Below are positions 16,052 to 23,666 of a stretch of DNA of 64,000 nucleotides, in pieces. The stretch is from Planctomycetaceae bacterium (lineage in GTDB: Bacteria; Planctomycetota; Planctomycetia; Pirellulales; Pirellulaceae): positions 1-64,000 of the forward strand of contig JACKHM010000001.1 in the NCBI GenBank assembly GCA_020638995.1, in the 5' to 3' direction. The notes beneath the pieces were generated by a model. It saw nothing but the letters and a program-made list of their open reading frames with translations. It made no database searches and had not been told where the DNA came from. The translations under genes were made by a program, and so were the position numbers. The first letter of the stretch is position 1; each line of letters opens with the position of its first letter.

Positions 16052-16691
16052 TGTTTTCGGTTTCCATTGGAGTAGATTGTACCAATTCTTCGTGACCAGA
16101 GTAACGCGATCGAAGTTCGGAAAGCCGCCGGTCAGATCGTCGCGCGCAATGTTGCAAGAGCAAGCCAATAACGGCGGGCGAGCTGAGCAGGCCGAATGCA
16201 AGCGGCGGATAGAGCAATGCGGAAATGTGCATGAAGTTGTTGTCGATGAATGCGACGATCACGGCGACTATGGCAGTTGCGATGAGAAGTGTTCGCAAGC
16301 CGAATTGAAACGGACCGGTTCGATGGCGACGCCAATATTCGGTAATGATGGTTGTCGTCACGAGCATCAAAATCCCGAGCGCGACATCGCCAACAATCGC
16401 CCACGATTGCAGATTGCGCCAATCCATCGCGGGACGCTTGATCGTAGGCAGTAGTTTTTGTGTCTCCGGTCCAAACATGGCCCGAAAAGTGACCGACACG
16501 TCGACGCGTTCGTAGTACGGGAATGGCCAGCCACGGCGGAGAATGTCGGCATCCCAGATTTCACTTTGGGTTGCTTCACGCAGGTGAAAAGGTCCGCGCG
16601 TGCGAAGGTTTTGCGCAAGCGACGTTGCAGCAACGATGACGACGATCGCAACGGTGAAGGTAGGACCAATGTTACGACGCGGTGGATTCAT
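16044..16691 (-). CDS. Cassette membrane protein (F-GLRTLL type)
   Basis: A 215-residue protein. An N-terminal membrane segment (TFTVAIVVIVAATSLAQ) is followed by a soluble loop of about 70 residues, a second segment (AIVGDVALGILMLVTTTII), then the planctomycete motif FQFGLRTLLIATAIVAVIVA and a fourth hydrophobic region (PPLAFGLLSSPAVIGLLL). The stop lies in the right core of attC site Q. Function unknown. Confidence 0.7.
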   Translation of the reverse strand: MNPPRRNIGPTFTVAIVVIVAATSLAQNLRTRGPFHLREATQSEIWDADILRRGWPFPYYERVDVSVTFRAMFGPETQKLLPTIKRPAMDWRNLQSWAIVGDVALGILMLVTTTIITEYWRRHRTGPFQFGLRTLLIATAIVAVIVAFIDNNFMHISALLYPPLAFGLLSSPAVIGLLLQHCARRSDRRLSELRSRYSGHEELVQSTPMETENTG

Positions 16692-16743
16692 ACATTGGTA
16701 TTCGCCGTGTACGCCACGAGATTGCCAGCAGGTTGGGCTGGAA

Positions 16744-16836
16744 CCGGATAACGCTTGGCGTAACCGGGCGGCGGCGGTTGGCGTTGACTTCAGTTTCCGC
16801 GTGATCCGCCGCTCCGGTTCACGCCATTGTTCGCCA
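16744..16836 (-). repeat. attC site R
   Basis: Left core CCGGATAACGCTTGGCG, arms GGCGTAACCGGGCGGCGG and CCGCCGCTCCGGTTCACGCC, right core TTGTTCGCC at 16827-16835. Confidence 0.85.
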
Positions 16837-16862
16837 ATCTTTCGACAACAACTTTGCGGGAA

Positions 16863-17387
16863 TCATCGCTGATCCAATGTGCCGGTAGTTTTGGCTTTTG
16901 CGTCATCTGCATCCGGGAGTTGCCGACGATATCCGACGAGATAAAGCTCGGTGTCTTTGGGGGCCTTGAACTCTTTGGGGAATTCCTTGCCGGACAGATC
17001 GTAACATACACGCATCGCATCGGCGTTCTTGATTTCATAGATGGCGAGAAACGTCTTGCCCTTGTTCGGACCAGCGGTGCTCGTAATTGTCATTCGTTTC
17101 GGCGTTGTCGTCTCGTCCAGAGTGAACGTTCCTTTGTCCGAGTGATCTTCACCAACGACGGTAACTTCGTACTTGTCTTTATCGATTCTCAGCGTAATCG
17201 CGTTCAGAGCAGGTGGTGGCAACAAGACGCCTCCGAGCATTGCGCCTTTTGGCTTCCAAACCCCATCGAATTGGAACTTGCTGTTGCCTTGAGCGGATTC
17301 TGCACCTTTGACGTTCTTGGAGTCGTCGCCCGCGAAGACTGGAGTTGAGACAAGACAGAGAATCACAACGAGAGTGTGGCATTGCAT
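16863..17387 (-). CDS. Secreted TIGR03067-type planctomycete protein
   Basis: Started at ATG 17387 (MQCHTLVVILCLVSTPVFAG), a clear signal peptide; the upstream extension to 17438 enters attC site S. The mature part contains FDGVWKPKGAMLGG, ITLRIDKDKYEVTVVGE, GTFTLDETTTPKRMTI, GKTFLAIYEIKNADAMRVCY and a closing YLVGYRR, the order seen in the planctomycete family TIGR03067. Biochemical role unknown; likely periplasmic. Confidence 0.8.
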   Translation of the reverse strand: MQCHTLVVILCLVSTPVFAGDDSKNVKGAESAQGNSKFQFDGVWKPKGAMLGGVLLPPPALNAITLRIDKDKYEVTVVGEDHSDKGTFTLDETTTPKRMTITSTAGPNKGKTFLAIYEIKNADAMRVCYDLSGKEFPKEFKAPKDTELYLVGYRRQLPDADDAKAKTTGTLDQR

Positions 17388-17423
17388 CGTGTCACCTTGG
17401 GTTGAATCTGCGTACAGACATTG

Positions 17424-17496
17424 TTGGCGAACGATCATGATAACGGGGGGCGAGGAGACGAGCTTGACTTCAGGACCGACTGCGCCGAGCCCTCCC
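17424..17496 (-). repeat. attC site S, left part (split by intron)
   Basis: Left core TTGGCGAACGATC and inner sequence identical over about 55 bases to site K, ending GAGCCCTCCC at the intron boundary. The remainder of the site is at 19569-19589. Confidence 0.9.
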
Positions 17497-17650
17497 GGCG
17501 AGTAGATTGGAGTCTTTCGAGTTTAGGTCGAAGTGGGATTCACTGTTGGCCACTGGGTTTCCCGTTGTGGTGTCTCAAGATTACGACCGTGCTCAATTGA
17601 GTCTCCGCACCCTCTCAGAACCGGACGAGCGCGGCTAACGCATCCGGCTC
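17497..17650 (-). ncRNA. Group II intron domains V-VI, copy 2
   Basis: Same structure as in copy 1, with C at 17635 where copy 1 has T (8569). The branch-point A candidate is the unpaired A between CUCC and AUCUACUC. Confidence 0.8.
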
Positions 17651-17676
17651 CCAGCTAACACTTGTCACCAATCTTA

Positions 17677-19182
17677 TCATACCGCTCGGCTCATCGCGAT
17701 CAGATCCGTCAGCCGCCGAGGGCTGGCAAGCTCGTGGCGGTCAGCGTACTTGTGAAACTCGGACCAGTTCATCGAATTCGACTGCGAACGGCGATTCAGC
17801 CAGCGATGGGCCAGCCACTTCGCCATACCGCGGAACTTCATCAGCCACGGCCAATTATCATTGATGCCGTAGTATTGATAGTGGCCGCGGAGCTTCGCAT
17901 TCAACGTCTCCCACATCTCCGACAACGGGGTCGACAGGTGGTGGTGAAACCAATCCTTTAACGCACGCACTTTCGCCTTGAACTTCTTCTTGGCCGTCCT
18001 CCGCTTCAACTTGAATCTTCCCGCGCGACTCCTGCCGCAGTAATGCGTAAAGCCGAGAAAGTCGAACGTGCCGGGAGTCCCTTCACCCAGTCGCTGGCTA
18101 TCGCGCCGGGAAAAACGGCCAAACCGTAGCAGCTTCGTTTTCTCCTCGGCCAGCGTCAGCGAGAACCGGGCCAATCGCTTGGGCAGCACGTCTTGAAAAC
18201 GTCTCGCGTCCGATTCCAACTCAAACGCCGCGATGAAATCATCGGCATAGCGAATGAGGTACGCCTCGCCTTGCAGCCGTGGCCGCACGTCTCGCTCGAA
18301 CCATAGGTCCAAGACGTAGTGCAGATACACGTTGGCAAGTAGAGGTGACAGACTCGAACCTTGAGGCACGCCTTCGTCCGTGTCCCAGCGACGACCTTCG
18401 ATCATCACACCCGCCTTCAGAAAGCGCCGGATCAACCACAGCATGCGAGGGTCTGTAATCCGATTGCCGAGCAACTCGACGAGCCGCTCGTGACACACAT
18501 GATCAAAGAAGCCAGCAATGTCTGCGTCCGATATCCAGTTCACTCTCTTCGTTGCGATGTTCTGACCGAGCACACTCAATGCCTGATGGCAGGAGCGTCC
18601 TGGGCGGAAGCCGTACGAGGTGTCGCAAAAGTCCACTTCGTAGATCCGTTCCAGAATCATCACGACCGCCCGTTGAACGATCTTGTCTTCCACGCAGGCG
18701 AGCCCCAGCGGACGCGTCTTGCCATCGCCTTTCGGGATGTCGCGACGCAGGCTGGGTTGGGGTCGGTAGCTTTGACGATGCAATCTGGATTCGAGGTCGA
18801 GCAGATTCTCCTGCAGCTTCTCCTCGTATTGATCCACCGTCACGCCGTCGATTCCCGGTGCCTTGTCTCGCTTCAGCTTGCGGAAGGCGAGCCACAACAG
18901 GTCGTACGTCAACAGCGTATAAAGGTTGTTGAACGTCGCCGTGTGATCGTCTTTCGCTCTCTTGGTGATGCGATCCAGCCGAGTTAGCACCGAAAAACCG
19001 TCACTGTGTACGGTCGATGCCCGGTCTGCATCGCGTGTTAGCTTGGCGGCCTTCCCTCGACCGGCATTACCCGGCGTGGTTTCACGCGATTGGTCTTCGC
19101 GCTGCTGCGGTACTATTCCGCCATCCGACTCCCTGAACGTCGTTTGCCTTTCTTGTCGTTTCGACTTGTCCGGCATACTCAA
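17677..19182 (-). CDS. ltrA: Group II intron reverse transcriptase/maturase, intact
   Basis: A 501-residue protein. It has a long polar N-terminal extension (about 100 residues) before the RT domain, then KAPGIDGVTVDQY, IPKGDGKTRPLGLACVEDKI, YGFRPGRSCHQAL, DADIAGFFDHVCHERLV, EGVPQGSSLSPLLANVYLHY, the catalytic YLIRYADDFIAAF, and the domain X motif LRGHYQYYGINDNWPW. A Lys/Arg-rich segment (LKRRTAKKKFKAKVR) precedes domain X. No endonuclease domain. It should splice and retro-home its host intron and may act on copy 1 in trans. Confidence 0.95.
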   Translation of the reverse strand: MSMPDKSKRQERQTTFRESDGGIVPQQREDQSRETTPGNAGRGKAAKLTRDADRASTVHSDGFSVLTRLDRITKRAKDDHTATFNNLYTLLTYDLLWLAFRKLKRDKAPGIDGVTVDQYEEKLQENLLDLESRLHRQSYRPQPSLRRDIPKGDGKTRPLGLACVEDKIVQRAVVMILERIYEVDFCDTSYGFRPGRSCHQALSVLGQNIATKRVNWISDADIAGFFDHVCHERLVELLGNRITDPRMLWLIRRFLKAGVMIEGRRWDTDEGVPQGSSLSPLLANVYLHYVLDLWFERDVRPRLQGEAYLIRYADDFIAAFELESDARRFQDVLPKRLARFSLTLAEEKTKLLRFGRFSRRDSQRLGEGTPGTFDFLGFTHYCGRSRAGRFKLKRRTAKKKFKAKVRALKDWFHHHLSTPLSEMWETLNAKLRGHYQYYGINDNWPWLMKFRGMAKWLAHRWLNRRSQSNSMNWSEFHKYADRHELASPRRLTDLIAMSRAV

Positions 19183-19568
19183 CCTTCCGTGATTGGTCTT
19201 CGCGTTAAAGTTAAGAACCTCAGGGCCTCACTGGTTGCCTTGACGACGTGGTGTGTAGCGCGAATGGGCCTTGGACTCCGGGTCTTCCCGCAGCACTCGC
19301 CATGACGCGTTGCGGGATGTTGCCTTCAGGCATGAACACACCCTGGGCAGGTTCCAATAGGTACAAAGATTTCGGAGCTCAATACCATTCAGGGCGGGCC
19401 AGCTACTCCCTACCTTTCATCCTCACTACCTTTCTGTGTACGCTTCAACCAGCGACTTCGACGTTTGGTCTTATACGCTGGCTGCAACACTCGATACGGA
19501 GCCCTTGGCTAGAGGTTACTCCGGCGGGATCTCCCCCCGCTCGTCTTCAAACCATTTCCAGTTCGCAC
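19183..19568 (-). ncRNA. Group II intron copy 2, 5' ribozyme region
   Basis: A gene-free 386-base region between the RT start and the GTGCG intron end, expected to contain domains I-III. Matches 11955-12340 essentially base for base. Confidence 0.75.
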
Positions 19569-19589
19569 GTTCAACCAATTGTTCGCCCC
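19569..19589 (-). repeat. attC site S, right part
   Basis: GTTCAACCAATTGTTCGCCCC: the right arm end and right core, the continuation of 17424-17496. Confidence 0.85.
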
Positions 19590-19673
19590 ATTGCCATGAA
19601 CAACGAGCGTCCACTCCGCAAAAAAAAATGCAACACAAACACTTTATCACATCGACCCAGCGATAGACACGAC

Positions 19674-20036
19674 TCACTTTAGGGCCTCTTCTATTTGTTT
19701 AAAGGCGTTATAGGGACCTCTCGCTATCGCACCCCTGACGACAGTAAACCTAAACTTGCCGCAATAGAAAGTCTGCTGGCCGAAAAGGCAATCGCCAATC
19801 GATCTGGGTTCCGGATCAATTGCGGGAGTGTCATCGCTCGCGACGAAGTGGGCAAATGCGGGGATGTCGGACGTTGGGTCCATCAATCGTCCATCGGAAT
19901 GGAAGGATTGTGGATCGTGTGCAAATGCGGTTGCAGTTGCTGAAGGCCATTGCACCCACCACATTGCGAGGGCGATCAGGCCAGTAACAGCCAAGACGGA
20001 GCGCAGACTGAATTGAAAGTACTTCCCTCGGCGCAT
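19674..20036 (-). CDS. First cassette: membrane-anchored protein (FSLRSVL type)
   Basis: A 120-residue protein of the cassette nearest attI. The ATG at 20036 is nine bases from a strong AGGAGG; an in-frame GTG at 20042 is too close to that site. It has one N-terminal membrane anchor with the planctomycete signature YFQFSLRSVLAVTGLIALA, then a soluble domain with a possible disulfide pair (DCLFGQQTFYCGKF). Being first, it should be the most strongly expressed cassette. No known function. Confidence 0.7.
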   Translation of the reverse strand: MRRGKYFQFSLRSVLAVTGLIALAMWWVQWPSATATAFAHDPQSFHSDGRLMDPTSDIPAFAHFVASDDTPAIDPEPRSIGDCLFGQQTFYCGKFRFTVVRGAIARGPYNAFKQIEEALK

Positions 20037-20065
20037 CGTCACAGACCTCCTTTGTCAGCGATTAG

Positions 20066-20200
20066 CCCGTTGTGGCGAACTTTATTAATTCACCCGGTGG
20101 TTACCGGGGATAAAGCCAATATCTCGGGTTTTATCCCGGTGGTTTGCCGGGTTTTACTCCCTTTATCTCAGGCTGGGATAAAAGCCTTTACCCCAGGGTA
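20066..20200. other. attI recombination region
   Basis: The core GGCGAAC (20074-20080; GTTCGCC on the cassette strand) marks the junction between attI and the first cassette. The integrase-side flank contains related motifs in direct and inverted order: CCCGGTGGTTACCGGGGATAAAGCC, then TTTTATCCCGGTGGTTTGCCGGG, then GGGATAAAAGCC. Such repeats may be integrase binding sites. This assignment rests on position and the shared core. Confidence 0.65.
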
Positions 20201-20209
20201 TGCGTCGGG

Positions 20210-20238
20210 ATTCTACCGCCAACTTAGGGGTACTGCAA
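20210..20238 (-). promoter_or_regulatory. Candidate cassette promoter Pc
   Basis: On the minus strand TTGCAG (20238-20233) and TAGAAT (20215-20210) are separated by exactly 17 bases, a good sigma-70-type pair. It points towards attI and the first cassette, as Pc does in other integrons. Confidence 0.6.
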
Positions 20239-20258
20239 GCATTTTGCATTAAAGACAG

Positions 20259-20286
20259 TTGACAGACGTTCAGTGTTGGGTATCTT
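20259..20286 (+). promoter_or_regulatory. Candidate intI promoter
   Basis: TTGACA at 20259-20264 and TATCTT at 20281-20286, spaced by 16 bases, lie 39 bases before the intI ATG. It is back-to-back with the candidate Pc. Confidence 0.55.
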
Positions 20287-20324
20287 CTGGCCAAGAGATC
20301 TGTTTTCACTTGGGAGGGCTCCCC

Positions 20325-21650
20325 ATGAACGTGAAGAAGTTCTGCTTGTTGTTGCATGAAGCGCAAGTTGGGAAGAATGACAAGACGTGGTTTCCTCGCT
20401 GGATACGCCGGTATGCCTCGATGTTCGAGACCTCCCAAGGGAAACTTGTCGTAACCGAGGCAAATGTCATTCGATTTCTACAGACGTTGCGAGATCATGG
20501 AACTCCGGCCTGGCAGCGATTACAAGCAGCTCGCGCGGTCGAGTGCTACCGCGATCTCGTATTGAAAACACAACAACCAGCGTTCCACGACATCCGTAAA
20601 ACATTAAGCCGGTTGGCAGATCGGGAACGGGACAAGGACCAGCCAAGCGGCATTTCGCAGCGAGAAGTGGCGCGCATCGGTCAAATAGATCCACGAGAGC
20701 CGCCCATCGTGCAACAGATGCGGCGAGAGCTGCGATTGCGGCGCAAGGCGATGGAAACGGAGAAGGCGTATGTCGGATGGGTGCGACGGTTCATGAAGCA
20801 TTGTGGGTCGGAAGAACTACAACAGTTCGGCGAACCTCAGATAAGATCCTTTCTGACGAAGCAGGCGGTCGAAGGAAATGTGGCCGCTAGTACTCAGGAC
20901 CAGGCAAAGAGTGCCTTGTTGTTTCTGTATCAATCCGTGTTTGGTCGCGAGCTGGCGTTTCTGGATGTGACTCGGGCGAACAAGCCGGCACGTTTGCCAG
21001 TAGTTTTGAGCCGAGCCGAAATTGGACTGCTGATGCCAGAATTCAGCAGCGTGAGGAAGCTGATGTTCGAGATCCTGTACGGTGCCGGGTTGCGTCATGC
21101 CGAGTGCCGTCGCTTTCGCGTCAAAGACGCCTGCTTTGACGAGGGGCACATCGTGGTTCGTAATGGGAAGGGGGACAAGGACCGGATCACCGTCCTGCCG
21201 GAGCGTTGCCGCGATACGCTACGCGCGCAGATTGAGACGGTCCGCCGCCAACATCAACGCGACCTGGATGCCGGTTTTGGCGCGGTTTATCTGCCGCATG
21301 CGTTGGAACGAAAGTACGCCAACGCGAAGTATGAATTTGGCTGGCAGTGGGTATTTCCTTCGCACCAGATGTCGAAAGACCCCCGGTCAGGAGCCATTCG
21401 TCGTCATCATGTCGGCGAAGATTTTTTTGCCAACTATTTTAAGGCGGCGGTCGACCGAGTGGGTATCGTGAAGAATGCCGTGCCGCATTCTCTGCGTCAC
21501 AGTTTCGCGACACACCTTTTGGAAGATGGTGCGGACATTCGCACTGTGCAAGAACTGCTCGGACATAAAGACGTTCAAACGACCATGATCTATACCCACG
21601 TCATGAACCGACCGGGAATCGCGGTGAAGAGCCCTGTGGATGCGATCTAA
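20325..21650 (+). CDS. intI: Integron integrase
   Basis: A 441-residue protein started at ATG 20325, with GGGAGGG seven bases upstream; the frame is open further upstream but has no good start. An N-terminal SAM-like core-binding region is followed by a catalytic domain with the Arg box GAGLRHAECRRFRVKD, the GKGDKDR hairpin, the box HSLRHSFATHLLEDGADIRT, and LLGHKDVQTTMIYTHV with the nucleophilic Tyr. Between them lies the integron-integrase-specific insertion LERKYANAKYEFGWQWVFPS, which separates IntI from other tyrosine recombinases. At 441 residues it is longer than the usual ~320-340, owing to an N-terminal extension of about 100 residues. It catalyses attI x attC and attC x attC recombination. 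Confidence 0.95.
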   Translation: MNVKKFCLLLHEAQVGKNDKTWFPRWIRRYASMFETSQGKLVVTEANVIRFLQTLRDHGTPAWQRLQAARAVECYRDLVLKTQQPAFHDIRKTLSRLADRERDKDQPSGISQREVARIGQIDPREPPIVQQMRRELRLRRKAMETEKAYVGWVRRFMKHCGSEELQQFGEPQIRSFLTKQAVEGNVAASTQDQAKSALLFLYQSVFGRELAFLDVTRANKPARLPVVLSRAEIGLLMPEFSSVRKLMFEILYGAGLRHAECRRFRVKDACFDEGHIVVRNGKGDKDRITVLPERCRDTLRAQIETVRRQHQRDLDAGFGAVYLPHALERKYANAKYEFGWQWVFPSHQMSKDPRSGAIRRHHVGEDFFANYFKAAVDRVGIVKNAVPHSLRHSFATHLLEDGADIRTVQELLGHKDVQTTMIYTHVMNRPGIAVKSPVDAI

Positions 21651-21913
21651 AAGTGCGGTTGTGTGCCAAGCGTTGATCGATTCGGCGAAGAATCTGAATC
21701 GATGCCGGAACAGCGCAAACATTTTAAGTACGATGTCCCGTTCGGGTGAAACTCGAAATAGGAACCCGCGACCGAAGTTCCGGCACGGGCAATGTTCGCT
21801 CGTTCCTGCCTACCGATGGTGAATAATCCGGGAACTTTGTACCTGGGGTCCCGAGGAAGCAGCGATCTTCGCGGTGGCTGCTGTCTTCGGTCGATTCTTA
21901 CTGCCCTCGTTTC

Positions 21914-23512
21914 TCAATCCGTTCGCGTCTCAATACAAATGATCTCTTTCATCGTGTGAGCGTACAGGCGCCCCTTCGCATAGGTCAAAGATGCCAGCGT
22001 CCACGTCTCGCCGCCAGGGCCCAGGTCGTTTACCGCAACAAGCGACTCCGGTGAAAGTTGCTTGATTTCGGTATCGATGACATAGACGGTCCCAGTCACA
22101 ACCGGCAGGAAGAGGTAACGCCCCACCACCGTCGGACTTGCCGCCGAAATGTGCCCCCAACCGGTTCCGTTGTGGCCTTTGTCGCCCACGGCAAAACCCG
22201 CCGCGTTGAGAGGTCGATTCGTTGGATTGCCCTGGCCCCACAATCGGACATCCTGCTCGCGTGACGTCTCACTGGGCATGAGTTGTGCGGGCAACTCCAG
22301 GTATTCCACTGCGCCTGTCTGGACGTTGACGCGGCCTAGATAGTGAACATTGTGCGCCAGAAACCAATGCCAGTCGCCGACGACGAGGTTAGCCTGATTC
22401 GTGTTCGGGTGGCCCTTGCCAGCCCGTACTGCAACGCCCACCTGCTTGATCCATTTGCCTTCCCCGGACTGATACTTCCATAACACGGCACTCTCGTAGA
22501 GCGGCTGCTCACGTAGTAATTTGCCGGACGCGGCGTCAATGACGATATGATTGCCGCGATGGAAACCGAACACATATCGCTCGTTCCACTGGCTGCTAAA
22601 GGATGGGTCGTATCCCTCCAGGTCAGTGCTCCAGAGAGTTTTCCCTTCTTCACCGGCAGCCAAGCTGGTAAGGCTATGGCCGTAGGGTTTCTCCAAAGGG
22701 CCGTGAGGTCCACCGCGAGCGTGCGAGACGGCGAGCTTCCCGGCGGCGGTCATGCCCACCATCGGCGTGTTGTGTATCGAGGTGCCAACTTGCTCTCGCC
22801 ACAAAACGGCTCCCGTTCGCTTGTCGATACCGTGCAGATAAGTCCAGACTTCTCGTTCATCGACGCCATCGGGTACTCTCGCTCCCGCGGACTGTTTGCC
22901 CGGGGCTGCCCACTTCTGCATCTTTGCTCCGGCTTCCTTGTTTGCGACCTCAACATACAGAAGCGTATCGCCGACGAGATAAGGCTCTGCTTGTCGATTA
23001 TTGTGCTTGAAGCGCGGCGTCCACTCGCGAAGCCAGATCCTATTTCCTTGCATGTCGTAGGCTCCCATCGAACCACAGCGATTAAAGAACCAGACATGCT
23101 CGCCGTCGGTGATCGGCGCAAACACCGTTCCGTCGGTGAATCCTCCCGCAAGTGAAATGCAGGCACTGCCCGGCAACGTCACCTGCCACAGCACTTCGCC
23201 CGTGTTGGCATCCAGACAGAAACCCAGGATGTCCTTAACTCCTTCTTTCTCTTCCACGGCCTTGATCGGAACATGAGTCGTCACGAACGCCCGGTCTCCC
23301 CATATCGTGACGTTGCTCATTCCTGCCTCCGGCATCGGAGTTCGCCAGCGGATACTCTCGTCCCGCGTGGCGCTCCATTGCGTCGGTGGCGAACCTTCAG
23401 TCTGCCAATTCCCGTTGGGCCCAGCTGCCTGATGCCAGTTGTGGTCAGCATGAAGCGGTGAAAGTACGGTGACGAGAAGAGCGGTAGCCCACAAGAAGCG
23501 TTTGACTTGCAT
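21914..23512 (-). CDS. Secreted PQQ-type beta-propeller protein
   Basis: Started at ATG 23512 (MQVKRFLWATALLVTVLSPLHA), a signal peptide; 532 residues. It contains repeated blade-like phrases typical of PQQ-enzyme-like propellers, such as LDANTGEVLWQVTLPG, AYDMQGNRIWLREW, IDKRTGAVLWREQVGT and YVIDTEIKQLSPESL. These proteins are abundant in planctomycetes and usually annotated as outer-membrane PQQ-binding-like; most lack a proven cofactor. No partner gene is evident. It is on the minus strand, 154 bases downstream of the next gene's stop. Confidence 0.8.
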   Translation of the reverse strand: MQVKRFLWATALLVTVLSPLHADHNWHQAAGPNGNWQTEGSPPTQWSATRDESIRWRTPMPEAGMSNVTIWGDRAFVTTHVPIKAVEEKEGVKDILGFCLDANTGEVLWQVTLPGSACISLAGGFTDGTVFAPITDGEHVWFFNRCGSMGAYDMQGNRIWLREWTPRFKHNNRQAEPYLVGDTLLYVEVANKEAGAKMQKWAAPGKQSAGARVPDGVDEREVWTYLHGIDKRTGAVLWREQVGTSIHNTPMVGMTAAGKLAVSHARGGPHGPLEKPYGHSLTSLAAGEEGKTLWSTDLEGYDPSFSSQWNERYVFGFHRGNHIVIDAASGKLLREQPLYESAVLWKYQSGEGKWIKQVGVAVRAGKGHPNTNQANLVVGDWHWFLAHNVHYLGRVNVQTGAVEYLELPAQLMPSETSREQDVRLWGQGNPTNRPLNAAGFAVGDKGHNGTGWGHISAASPTVVGRYLFLPVVTGTVYVIDTEIKQLSPESLVAVNDLGPGGETWTLASLTYAKGRLYAHTMKEIICIETRTD

Positions 23513-23666
23513 CGATCGTAACCCGTTCGACGAGGTGAAATTCAACGCGGTTAAAGTTGGCGATTTGGTTGATTGGTTGGCGCAATCCGTTCTCCCGTTG
23601 GTCGAACTCGTGCTGTGTCATCCTCAACCGACTGCGTGATCCTCGGGAAGTGAAACGGCATAGTTT

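Larger units (their letters stand above)
17497..19568 (-). mobile_element. Group II intron copy 2 in attC S
   Basis: A 2072-base uninterrupted copy of the intron also found in attC K. On the minus strand it begins GTGCGAACTGG at 19568 and ends CTACTCGCC at 17497. Domain V is at 17618-17650, followed by the same extended domain VI. It carries a full-length RT. The attC flanks are the same as for copy 1, and no target duplication is visible, as expected for retrohoming. Its sense strand is the same as that of the cassette genes. Confidence 0.93.
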
